Below are positions 27,697 to 35,178 of a stretch of 64,000 nucleotides of DNA, piece by piece. Under the pieces are notes generated by a model that saw only the letters and a program-made list of their open reading frames with translations, was not told where the DNA came from and made no database searches. How positions within the stretch are numbered: the first letter of the stretch is position 1; each line of letters begins with the position of its first letter. This stretch comes from an uncultured Bacteroidota bacterium (GTDB lineage Bacteria > Bacteroidota > Bacteroidia > Chitinophagales > Chitinophagaceae). The stretch covers positions 1 through 64,000 of the forward strand of contig CAILUU010000055.1 of the NCBI GenBank assembly GCA_903837525.1. The letters are read 5' to 3'. A program made the position numbers and the translations under genes.

Positions 27697-28986
27697 ATGA
27701 AAAAAATCCTCTTTATACTTCTTTTAATTAGCCAATCTGTATCTGCACAACAAAAATGCACTGATAAAAATTTACCCATAGTATTTGTACATGGCTTTAT
27801 GGGTAGTGGTGATAATTGGGCTACACAAATACAACGTTTTAGTAGTAATGGTTTTTGCGAAGACAAACTTTTTGTATTTGATTGGAATAGCATAGGAGGA
27901 GGTTCAACTACTTCAACTTCATTAAATAAATTTATAGATGGGGTTTTGAAAAAAACGAATGCCACAAAAATTAACTTAGTGGGCCACTCTGCTGGTGGTG
28001 GTGTTTGTTATGCGTATTTAAAAGATAGTGTGCAAGCTTTAAAAGTGGCTAAATACGTACATATTGGCAGCACAAAAATGAAAGCACCTGCAGGAAAAAA
28101 TAATGAAATACCCACCATGAATATTTATAGTACCGATGATAAGGTTATAAAAAACGGTGGCGATATTGCTGGAGCAATTAATGTAAAACAAACTGGTAAC
28201 GATCATATGCAAGTGGCAACCAGTGCTGCTACATTTACACCCATGTATAATTTTTTTACAGAAACTTCAGGAAAAGCTAACCCAACAATTTTACCATCCA
28301 AAGACTACTATAAACAAATAACGGGCAAAGGAGTGGTAATGGCAGAAAACACTATTTTATCTTTAGACAGTGTAATTTGTTACAACTATAATCCTAAAAA
28401 TGGTAAGCGATTTTTTACTAAAAAAAGAGGCGACGATAGCTCATATACAGGCTGGATGAGGTTTGGGAAAGAAGATGGGACCTTTAGTTTTAATGTAACA
28501 AAAGACCAATATTTAGAGTTTGAAGTGCAACCTACCAATGGCCGAAGAGTGTTTTATTATTTTGAACCGTTTATGCGTAACAATAAAAATATTTATTTAC
28601 GAGCTTTACCAACTGGCGGTATGGCTGCAGCCATGTTAGGCAATATTCCAAACGATGATAAACAAACGGCCCTAGTTATTTTTACAGCTAACAATGCAGT
28701 AATTGCAGGAAGAGATAGTTTGGCAATAGACTCTATACCGTTATCGTTACCACAACTTATGCCTGCAAACAAAACATCTATTGCTTGTTTTTTATTTGAT
28801 GATGGAGATGAGTTAACAAGCGGTAAAGCCTTAAAATCTTTATCGGCAGCTCCGTTTTTAACTGGCGTAGATGTTTTTATTAAAGCAGAAGAAAATAAAA
28901 CAATGTGTATTTATTATAACGGAAGAAGTATAGTGTTGCCAAAACGAAAAAGTAAAGATGGAATTATGATTGTAGTATTTAATTAA
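27697..28986 (+). CDS. Secreted alpha/beta hydrolase (lipase/esterase-like)
   Basis: A 429-residue protein with a signal peptide (residues 1-18, ending SVSAQ). The oxyanion-hole segment VFVHGFMGSGDNW is near 29-41 and the nucleophile elbow GHSAGGG has S98. The hydrolase fold appears to end by about residue 190 with a likely catalytic His in the GNDHMQ segment. The C-terminal 230 residues form a separate domain I do not recognise. It resembles secreted poly(3-hydroxybutyrate) depolymerase- or lipase-like proteins. Substrate unknown. rsmE follows after 4 nt, so the two are cotranscribed without an evident functional link. Confidence 0.82.
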   Translation: MKKILFILLLISQSVSAQQKCTDKNLPIVFVHGFMGSGDNWATQIQRFSSNGFCEDKLFVFDWNSIGGGSTTSTSLNKFIDGVLKKTNATKINLVGHSAGGGVCYAYLKDSVQALKVAKYVHIGSTKMKAPAGKNNEIPTMNIYSTDDKVIKNGGDIAGAINVKQTGNDHMQVATSAATFTPMYNFFTETSGKANPTILPSKDYYKQITGKGVVMAENTILSLDSVICYNYNPKNGKRFFTKKRGDDSSYTGWMRFGKEDGTFSFNVTKDQYLEFEVQPTNGRRVFYYFEPFMRNNKNIYLRALPTGGMAAAMLGNIPNDDKQTALVIFTANNAVIAGRDSLAIDSIPLSLPQLMPANKTSIACFLFDDGDELTSGKALKSLSAAPFLTGVDVFIKAEENKTMCIYYNGRSIVLPKRKSKDGIMIVVFN

Positions 28987-28990
28987 GTAT

Positions 28991-29701
28991 ATGGCTTTAC
29001 CATTTTTTTATAAAGAAGATAGTACAACTTCATCTACACAAATAATCTTAGATGAAAACACCAGTAAGCATATCGTACAGGTATTGCGTATGCACAATGG
29101 AGAGCAGTTGCAATTAACCAATGGAAAAGGCGGTTTGTTTATTTGTGAAATAATTGATGATAATAGAAAGAACTGCGTTGTGAAAATATTAAATCATTCA
29201 CTCCTAACCCCACACAACTTAACCATCTCCATTGCAATTAGTTTATTAAAAAATACTACCCGTTTTGAATGGTTTTTAGAAAAAGCAACTGAAATAGGAG
29301 TAACTGAAATTATTCCTGTCATTTGCGAAAGAACTGAAAAAACCGCTTTTAAATTTGAACGTTTAAATACTATTTTAGTAAGTGCCATGTTGCAAAGTCA
29401 GCAATGTTGGTTGCCTTTGTTACATCAACCAATAGCATACAGCAAGTTTATAAAACAACCATTTGAAAAAACAATAAAATTTATTGCTCATTGCGAAAGC
29501 CAAGAAACAAAACAGCTACTCACTAATAACCACTTACCACTCACTAACAAATTAATTTGCATTGGACCCGAAGGCGATTTTACAAAAGCCGAAATAGAGT
29601 TGGCATTGCAACATAATTTTGCGTCTGTAAGTTTAGGTAATAGAAGGTTGAGAACAGAAACAGCGGGTGTTGTTGCTTTAGTATTGTTACAAAATAAGTA
29701 G
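28991..29701 (+). CDS. rsmE: 16S rRNA (uracil1498-N3)-methyltransferase
   Basis: A 236-residue SPOUT methyltransferase. The N-terminal PUA-like part has ENTSKHIVQVLRM. The SAM-binding knot is at the C-terminus: ICIGPEGDFTKAEIE, then SLGNRRLRTETAGVVALVLL. It methylates U1498 in the 30S decoding region. Immediately before the knot, residues 176-187 (LLTNNHLPLTNK) are encoded by a heptanucleotide array (29516-29550), an insertion relative to the compact loop usual here. It is cotranscribed with the upstream hydrolase. Confidence 0.92.
   Translation: MALPFFYKEDSTTSSTQIILDENTSKHIVQVLRMHNGEQLQLTNGKGGLFICEIIDDNRKNCVVKILNHSLLTPHNLTISIAISLLKNTTRFEWFLEKATEIGVTEIIPVICERTEKTAFKFERLNTILVSAMLQSQQCWLPLLHQPIAYSKFIKQPFEKTIKFIAHCESQETKQLLTNNHLPLTNKLICIGPEGDFTKAEIELALQHNFASVSLGNRRLRTETAGVVALVLLQNK
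29516..29550. repeat. Heptanucleotide array inside rsmE
   Basis: Five units in 7-nt phase: CTACTCA, CTAATAA, CCACTTA, CCACTCA, CTAACAA. The array remains in frame and open. Confidence 0.6.
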
Positions 29702-29755
29702 CAAAAAATTCATTTATAATAAGTACAAAACAGCTAAAGTAAATATAAAAAAAAA

Positions 29756-30568
29756 TTAATGAGCTTGATCATCTTTACTCTCTTCTTGTAAAGTAGGCTC
29801 ATTTAATTCCACTAAATTAGCATTACGTTTTTTATTTTTGCTAAACATAAACATATTTAGCATTTCTACTCCAAATGAAAAAGCCATACCAAAATAAATG
29901 TAGTTTTTTAAATGTAGGTCGTGGGCTTTTGCTGCATCCCATCCTTCTATAACTAAGCTTAAACCAATCATTACCAAAAAAGATAAGGCCAACATTTTTA
30001 GGGTTGGATGTTTGTGTATAAAGGACGAAATTTTTGGACTAAATAAAAACATAACAAGCATAGCAATGATTACAGCGGCAATCATTATTTCTACATGTTG
30101 TGCTGTCCCTCCAGCAGTTATTACGCTATCAAAACTAAACACAGCATCTATTATCATTATTTGTATAATTGCTTGTGGTAGTCCTAGACCTTTATTTTTG
30201 CCATTAATAGCATTAGGGTCTTCGCCCTCTAATTTGCCGTGTATTTCCTTTACCGATTTATAAATTAAAAACAAACCACCTAGCAACATTACAATTGCAG
30301 CCAAATCAAATCCTTTGCCAAATAAGGTAATTACTGGTTTACCCCTTTGTGCTAATAACCAACTTAACCCCATTAACAATAAACTACGGCTAATAATACC
30401 TGTTATCATCCAAATACGCCTAGCTTTAGTAATTTCATTTTTGTTTTTAAGCCTATTCATAATAATGCTAACAAAAATTACATTATCAATACCCAAAACA
30501 ACTTCTAATATTACCAATACAACAAAACTAATAATAGCCTCCGACGTAAATAAATACGATAAATCCAT
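29756..30568 (-). CDS. TerC family integral membrane protein
   Basis: A 270-residue protein with about seven membrane helices. TerC motifs include LEVVLGIDNVIFVSI near residue 20 and IMIIDAVFSFDSVITAGG near 135, each carrying the conserved acidic residues thought to bind metal. Members work in tellurite resistance, manganese export or metal loading of exported enzymes. Which applies here cannot be told. The C-terminus is a charged tail (residues 240-270). It is monocistronic with its own -7 box and converges on rsmE. Confidence 0.92.
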   Translation of the reverse strand: MDLSYLFTSEAIISFVVLVILEVVLGIDNVIFVSIIMNRLKNKNEITKARRIWMITGIISRSLLLMGLSWLLAQRGKPVITLFGKGFDLAAIVMLLGGLFLIYKSVKEIHGKLEGEDPNAINGKNKGLGLPQAIIQIMIIDAVFSFDSVITAGGTAQHVEIMIAAVIIAMLVMFLFSPKISSFIHKHPTLKMLALSFLVMIGLSLVIEGWDAAKAHDLHLKNYIYFGMAFSFGVEMLNMFMFSKNKKRNANLVELNEPTLQEESKDDQAH

Positions 30569-30585
30569 TTTTTTAAATTTAACTG

Positions 30586-30593
30586 CAAAGATA
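30586..30593 (-). promoter_or_regulatory. -7 box of terC
   Basis: CAAAGATA is TATCTTTG on the minus strand, 17 nt before the terC ATG. Confidence 0.55.
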
Positions 30594-30603
30594 AGTGAAA
30601 CAA

Positions 30604-30628
30604 AAAATCCTGCCTAAGCAGGATTTTT
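30604..30628 (-). terminator. Terminator between the decayed stress-type gene and terC
   Basis: AAAATCCTGC, CTAA, GCAGGATTTT gives a 10-bp perfect stem, with T tracts on both strands. On the minus strand it follows the decayed gene at 30648-30845. Confidence 0.8.
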
Positions 30629-30647
30629 ATAAGTTGCTTTAAATGCT

Positions 30648-30845
30648 CTACTTCGCTTCTTCTTTTTTATCATCATCACCATCAAACTTATCTACAATTT
30701 TGTCTTTTAAATCTTCTGCTTTTACCTTAGTAGCATCCCATAAATCTTCAGCCTTGTCTTTAAGGTCTTATAACTTGTCCTTCATTTTATCAAAAAACTC
30801 TTTTTCTTCTTCTGCCCCTCCGTTTTAATTTCTTCGCTCAGGGTA
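30648..30845 (-). pseudogene. Decayed small charged helical gene (YtxH/stress-protein-like)
   Basis: On the minus strand a Lys/Asp-rich amphipathic protein can be read: AEEEKEFFDKMKDKL, then a TAA, then DLKDKAEDLWDATKVK, AEDLKDKIVDKFDG and DDDKKEEAK to a normal stop at 30648-30650. The TAA sits where a glutamate codon (GAA) would fit. Upstream, SEEIKTEG is in another frame, and no start codon is found before pyrD. So there is at least one nonsense change and one frameshift. The pattern suggests YtxH or general-stress repeat proteins. A terminator remains downstream. Confidence 0.65.
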
Positions 30846-30887
30846 TATTTATTTTTTTAAATTATTGTTTGTTGGTAAAGATGCTTT

Positions 30888-31973
30888 TTAATTGATTCCG
30901 TTACATATTTTTTTAACTATACTCGGTCCTTCGTAAATAAAGCCGGTCCACACTTGTATTAAAGCCGCTCCACTATGTAACCTTTCTTTTGCATCTAGTG
31001 CTGTAAAAATTCCACCGCTTGAAATAATAGGAATTTTTCCATTAGTTTTTTGTGAGATGTATTTTATTATATCGTTACTTTTTTGTTTTAAAGGCATACC
31101 ACTTAAACCACCAGCCCCAATTTTTAAAACGGTTGAGTTTGTAGATCTAAGATTTTCTCTACTTATTGTTGTGTTTGTGGCTACTAGGCCGTCTAAATTT
31201 ATTTCTAACGCTAAATCTATAACATCATCTAATTGCTCAGTAGTTAAATCTGGAGCAATTTTTAAAAGAATAGGTCTTTGAATTTCAAATTTTAAGTTTT
31301 GAGTTTGCAGATTCTCCAATATCTTTTTCAACGAATCTTTCTCTTGCAGCTCTCTTAAACCTGGTGTATTGGGGCTGCTTACATTTACTACAAAATAATC
31401 TACATAAGGGTGTAAGGCTGTAAAACAAATTTCATAATCTTTCCAAGCATCCTCGTTAGGGGTGGTTTTGTTTTTGCCAATATTTCCGCCTATAATAAGT
31501 TTAGAGTTGAAAGTTGAAAGTTGAAAGTTGGTATCCTGTTCATTATGCATTTTCAGTTTTCCAGTTTCCAGTTTCCACTTTTTTAACCTTTCCGCTACCA
31601 CTTCCACCCCATCATTATTAAACCCCATTCGGTTTATTAAGCCTTTATCTTTTGGTAATCGAAATAATCGAGGTTTATCGTTTCCTGCCTGAGGCTTGGG
31701 TGTTACTGTACCAATTTCCACAAAGCCAAATCCTAGCGCTTCTAATTCGTTTAAGTATTTGGCATTTTTATCAAAGCCTGCCCCTAAACCAACCCTGTTA
31801 GGGAATTGAATATTAAATATTGAATATTGAATATTTTTTTTTGGAGCAAATATTTTTTTAATAATTGATTTTCCAAACGGTAGCTTGCAAATTAATTTTA
31901 AGCTATTCATACTAAAATAATGCACCCACTCGGGGTCAAAAAGAAATAAAAAAGAACGTAATAATTTGTACAT
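30888..31973 (-). CDS. pyrD: Dihydroorotate dehydrogenase (quinone), class 2, with repeat-derived insertions
   Basis: A 361-residue FMN enzyme of pyrimidine synthesis at the inner membrane. The N-terminal membrane-associating helices include LFDPEWVHYF. Core motifs are NRVGLGAGFDKNAK, LINRMGFNNDG, VVNVSSPNTPGLRELQ (class 2 catalytic Ser), KIAPDL and ATNTTISRENL. The protein is longer than typical because of repeat-encoded loops: NIQYSIFNIQF before the first core motif, WKLETGKLKM and NFQLSTFNSKL before LIIGGNIGKNK, and QNLKFEIQRP before ILLKIAPDL. All four are encoded by heptanucleotide arrays yet keep the frame, and active-site residues look intact. The -7 box is 7 nt upstream of the ATG. 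Confidence 0.95.
   Translation of the reverse strand: MYKLLRSFLFLFDPEWVHYFSMNSLKLICKLPFGKSIIKKIFAPKKNIQYSIFNIQFPNRVGLGAGFDKNAKYLNELEALGFGFVEIGTVTPKPQAGNDKPRLFRLPKDKGLINRMGFNNDGVEVVAERLKKWKLETGKLKMHNEQDTNFQLSTFNSKLIIGGNIGKNKTTPNEDAWKDYEICFTALHPYVDYFVVNVSSPNTPGLRELQEKDSLKKILENLQTQNLKFEIQRPILLKIAPDLTTEQLDDVIDLALEINLDGLVATNTTISRENLRSTNSTVLKIGAGGLSGMPLKQKSNDIIKYISQKTNGKIPIISSGGIFTALDAKERLHSGAALIQVWTGFIYEGPSIVKKICNGIN
31281..31308. repeat. Heptanucleotide array in pyrD (1)
   Basis: AATTTCA, AATTTTA, AGTTTTG, AGTTTGC on the plus strand; encodes QTQNLKFEIQ on the minus strand. Confidence 0.55.
31503..31531. repeat. Heptanucleotide array in pyrD (2)
   Basis: Three perfect GTTGAAA units flanked by partial ones; encodes the NFQLSTFNS loop. 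Confidence 0.75.
31554..31581. repeat. Heptanucleotide array in pyrD (3)
   Basis: CAGTTTT, CCAGTTT, CCAGTTT, CCACTTT; encodes KWKLETGKL. Confidence 0.7.
31806..31833. repeat. Heptanucleotide array in pyrD (4)
   Basis: TTGAATA, TTAAATA, TTGAATA, TTGAATA; encodes NIQYSIFNIQ. Confidence 0.75.
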
Positions 31974-31980
31974 AATGGTG

Positions 31981-31988
31981 CAAAGATA
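31981..31988 (-). promoter_or_regulatory. -7 box of pyrD
   Basis: CAAAGATA (TATCTTTG on the minus strand) ends 7 nt before the pyrD ATG, so the transcript would be nearly leaderless. Confidence 0.55.
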
Positions 31989-31994
31989 ATTGAG

Positions 31995-32025
31995 TTTGAT
32001 TTTTTGAAGAGAACAACTATCTTTG
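31995..32025 (+). promoter_or_regulatory. Promoter of the thiolase gene
   Basis: TTTG at 31995-31998 and TATCTTTG at 32018-32025 with a 19-nt spacer: an excellent consensus. It lies back to back with the pyrD -7 box. Confidence 0.75.
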
Positions 32026-32079
32026 GTTTATGGTTGCATAAACAACTAATAATATACCTTACATCATAAACAGTCAATA

Positions 32080-33258
32080 ATGCAAGAAGCATATATAGTA
32101 GCAGGGTTTAGAACAGCAGTAACAAAAAGCAAAAAAGGTGGATTTAGGTTTACCAGACCCGATGATTTAGCTATTGATGTAATAAAAGGCTTGTTGGCAA
32201 GTGTGCCTCAACTAGATCCTAAACAGGTAGATGATGTTATTGTAGGAAACGCAGTACCCGAAGCTGAGCAAGGCTTACAGTTTGGGCGTATTATTGCTGC
32301 AAAAGCCGTTGGCTTAGATGCTGCAGGTATTACAATAAATAGATATTGTGGTAGTGGTTTAGAAAGTATTGCAATGGCAACCGCAAAAATACGTAGCGGC
32401 ATGGCTGATTGTATTATTGCAGGTGGTACCGAGAGTATGAGTATGGTACCAACCGCTGGCTGGAAAACTGTACCAGCTTACTCTATTGCTAAAGACCAAC
32501 CCGATTATTATTTGGGTATGGGCTTAACCGCCGAAGCGGTTGCAAACGAGTATAAAGTAAGTAGAGAAGATCAAGATGAATTTAGCTATACTAGTCATTT
32601 AAAAGCAGGCAATGCCCTTAAAGCAGGATATTTTAAAAGCGGCATTTTACCCATAAATGTTGAAGAAGTTTACTTAGATGAAAAAGGTAAAAAACAAACC
32701 CGAAATTTTATTGTAGATACAGATGAAGGGGTAAGAGCCGATACTAGTATTGAAGGCTTAGCAAAACTTAAACCAGCGTTTGCATTAGGCGGTAGTGTAA
32801 CAGCAGGTAATAGCAGTCAAACTAGCGATGGTGCTGCTTTTGTGTTAGTAATGAGCGAAAAATTAATGAATAACCTTGGCCTTAAACCAACAGGCCGATT
32901 AATAAATTGTGCAAGTGCAGGCGTACACCCTCGAATTATGGGTATTGGCCCAATTGCAGCAGTACCAAAAGTACTAAAACAAGCTGGAATGAGCTTGGCA
33001 GATATTGAATTGTTTGAGCTGAATGAGGCCTTTGCATCACAGTCTCTTGCAGTTATTAGAGAGCTTGGTTTAAATACAGATATTGTAAATGTAAACGGCG
33101 GAGCTATCGCTTTAGGCCACCCTCTAGGTTGTACAGGGTGTAAACTAACTATACAATTGCTAAATGATATGAAACGCCTTAAAAAGAAATATGGTATTGT
33201 TACAGCTTGTATTGGTGGCGGTCAAGGTATTGCTGGTATTATAGAAAATATTGACTAA
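32080..33258 (+). CDS. Acetyl-CoA C-acyltransferase (thiolase)
   Basis: A 392-residue thiolase. The acylated cysteine is C90 in NRYCGSGLE. NEAFASQ and GGAIALGHPLGCTGCKL carry the catalytic His and second Cys. It either splits 3-ketoacyl-CoA in beta-oxidation or condenses two acetyl-CoA. FadA-type use is slightly favoured by the NRYCGSG and GNAVPEAEQG segments, but no fad genes are adjacent. It has its own consensus promoter and terminator. Confidence 0.93.
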   Translation: MQEAYIVAGFRTAVTKSKKGGFRFTRPDDLAIDVIKGLLASVPQLDPKQVDDVIVGNAVPEAEQGLQFGRIIAAKAVGLDAAGITINRYCGSGLESIAMATAKIRSGMADCIIAGGTESMSMVPTAGWKTVPAYSIAKDQPDYYLGMGLTAEAVANEYKVSREDQDEFSYTSHLKAGNALKAGYFKSGILPINVEEVYLDEKGKKQTRNFIVDTDEGVRADTSIEGLAKLKPAFALGGSVTAGNSSQTSDGAAFVLVMSEKLMNNLGLKPTGRLINCASAGVHPRIMGIGPIAAVPKVLKQAGMSLADIELFELNEAFASQSLAVIRELGLNTDIVNVNGGAIALGHPLGCTGCKLTIQLLNDMKRLKKKYGIVTACIGGGQGIAGIIENID

Positions 33259-33282
33259 TATTTAAATAGGTTTAAATTTTTT

Positions 33283-33314
33283 ATGCCCAATTCTTTGAGT
33301 TGGGCATATTTTTT
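33283..33314 (+). terminator. Terminator of the thiolase gene
   Basis: ATGCCCAA, 9-nt loop, TTGGGCAT, then ATTTTTT. Confidence 0.85.
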
Positions 33315-33433
33315 GTTATCTTAGTATCGTAAAATAGCCGAAAGAAGAAAAATTGACTACATAGATGATATCCTTTTAAACCTTCCCTAAAAATAATAGT
33401 CACACTAAATTATTGTACTTCAAATAAACTGCT

Positions 33434-35110
33434 ATGGATAGAAGAGATTTTCTTACAGCTAGTAAGACGAAGAAAAAAACTCCACTAAAACCTGTACAAT
33501 TTGTAAAACCTGCTAGAGTGTTAAGTGGAATAAACCCGTATGCTGGTCAATGGACTACCAACGAAGTAATACACCTACTTAAACGTACTATGTTTGGTGC
33601 AAAAAAGGCAGATGTAGACTATTTTTTAGGTAGAACAGTTAGTCAATCCGTTGATGAGTTAATGAACCCTACAGCACCTAATCCAACTCCACCAATTAAA
33701 GAATATGTAACAAGTACTCAGCCCGGAACACCCGATACTAATATAGCACAAGGCACTACCTGGGTTAACGATATTAATAATGATGGAACCGTTCAAAGTC
33801 AACGGAGTGCATCGTATAAAAAATGGTGGACAGGCGTACTCGTAAATCAAGATAGAAGCATAAAAGAAAAAATGAACTTTTTTTGGATAGATCATTTTGG
33901 AAATGAATCAAGTGATATTGGGAACGCTAATTGGGTATATAAACAACACACAACCATTCGCCAACATACGTTAGGTAATTTTAAGCAAATGGTTAGGGAT
34001 ATTACACTAGACTATGGGATGCTTAGGTATTTAAATGGATATTTAAATACAGCAACAGCACCCGACGAAAATTATGGAAGAGAGCTACAAGAATTATTTA
34101 CACTAGGAAAAGGACCAGATAGTAAATACACCGAAGGCGATGTAAAAGAGGCAGCTAAAGTATTAACTGGTTGGAGAGTAAATGGAGCTAACTACACTAC
34201 TTTTTTTGATCCAACTAGGCATAGCACAGCTAATAAACAATTTTCATCTTTTTATAACAATACTATAATTACGGGTAGAACAGGGGCCACAGCAGGCGAC
34301 TTAGAATTGAACGACTTATTAAATATGATTTTTGCTCAAAATGAGGTAGCAAAATTTTTGGTACGTAAGTTTTATCGATGGTTTGTGTATTACGAAATTG
34401 ATGCAGCTACTGAAGCTAATGTAATAACTCCACTAGCAGATATTTTTAGAAGCAGTAACTACGACATTAAATCAGTGCTTACCACCTTATTTAAAAGCGA
34501 ACATTTTTTTGATATAGCAAATCAAGGATGCGTAATTAAAACACCAATGGATGTTGTAATAGGTTCTATGAGAGAGTTTGAAGTAAATATGCCTTTAGCA
34601 ACAGATTGGGATACAAATTACGGCCATTGGAATACCCTTTATAGTTGGATGATTAATATGGGCGTAAACTTACACGACCCACCAAATGTAGCTGGTATGC
34701 CAGCATATTATCAAGAGCCTGCTTTTCATGAAATTTGGATAAACACAGATTCTTTGCCAAAAAGAAATCAGTTTACCGATGTAATGACGAATAGCGGTTA
34801 TCTAAGAAATGGCTTTAGAATGCAGTTTGATTTTACCAAAGTAGCAAAAACTTTTAGCAACCCAGGCAATCCTAATGATTTGCTAAAAGATGCACTAAAT
34901 TATTTTTATCGTATTCAAGTATCGCCACAAACTATGGCGCAAATGAAAACTCAAATGTTATTGAGTAATCAATTGTATGATTATTATTGGACAAATGCAT
35001 GGAGTGCATATATTAGCAATCCAACTACAGCAAATTTTAATACGGTAAATACTCGTTTAAAAGATTTGTTTAGATATATTATGAACTTAAGTGAATACCA
35101 ATTGTCTTAA
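33434..35110 (+). CDS. DUF1800 family protein
   Basis: A 558-residue protein. It begins MDRRDFLTASKTKKK, with RRDFL resembling a twin-arginine motif but no clear hydrophobic core behind it. DUF1800 features are HLLKRTMFGAKKADVDYFL near residue 48, FWIDHFGNES, TLGNFKQMVRDITLDYGMLRYL (split by the family's conserved Asp/Gly), NENYGREL-type segment DENYGRELQELFTLGKG and VLTGWRV. DUF1800 and DUF1501 genes are regularly paired in Bacteroidota, Planctomycetes and others. Their biochemical role is not established. It is followed by DUF1501 after 68 nt filled partly by a heptamer array. Confidence 0.88.
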   Translation: MDRRDFLTASKTKKKTPLKPVQFVKPARVLSGINPYAGQWTTNEVIHLLKRTMFGAKKADVDYFLGRTVSQSVDELMNPTAPNPTPPIKEYVTSTQPGTPDTNIAQGTTWVNDINNDGTVQSQRSASYKKWWTGVLVNQDRSIKEKMNFFWIDHFGNESSDIGNANWVYKQHTTIRQHTLGNFKQMVRDITLDYGMLRYLNGYLNTATAPDENYGRELQELFTLGKGPDSKYTEGDVKEAAKVLTGWRVNGANYTTFFDPTRHSTANKQFSSFYNNTIITGRTGATAGDLELNDLLNMIFAQNEVAKFLVRKFYRWFVYYEIDAATEANVITPLADIFRSSNYDIKSVLTTLFKSEHFFDIANQGCVIKTPMDVVIGSMREFEVNMPLATDWDTNYGHWNTLYSWMINMGVNLHDPPNVAGMPAYYQEPAFHEIWINTDSLPKRNQFTDVMTNSGYLRNGFRMQFDFTKVAKTFSNPGNPNDLLKDALNYFYRIQVSPQTMAQMKTQMLLSNQLYDYYWTNAWSAYISNPTTANFNTVNTRLKDLFRYIMNLSEYQLS

Positions 35111-35145
35111 CTCATTAAATTTTGTATTAAGTTTTACTAAAATTT

Positions 35146-35173
35146 TAATACTTAATACTAACTACTAATTATT
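35146..35173. repeat. Heptanucleotide array between the DUF1800 and DUF1501 genes
   Basis: TAATACT, TAATACT, AACTACT, AATTATT, ending 5 nt before the DUF1501 ATG. Confidence 0.6.
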
Positions 35174-35178
35174 ATAAA

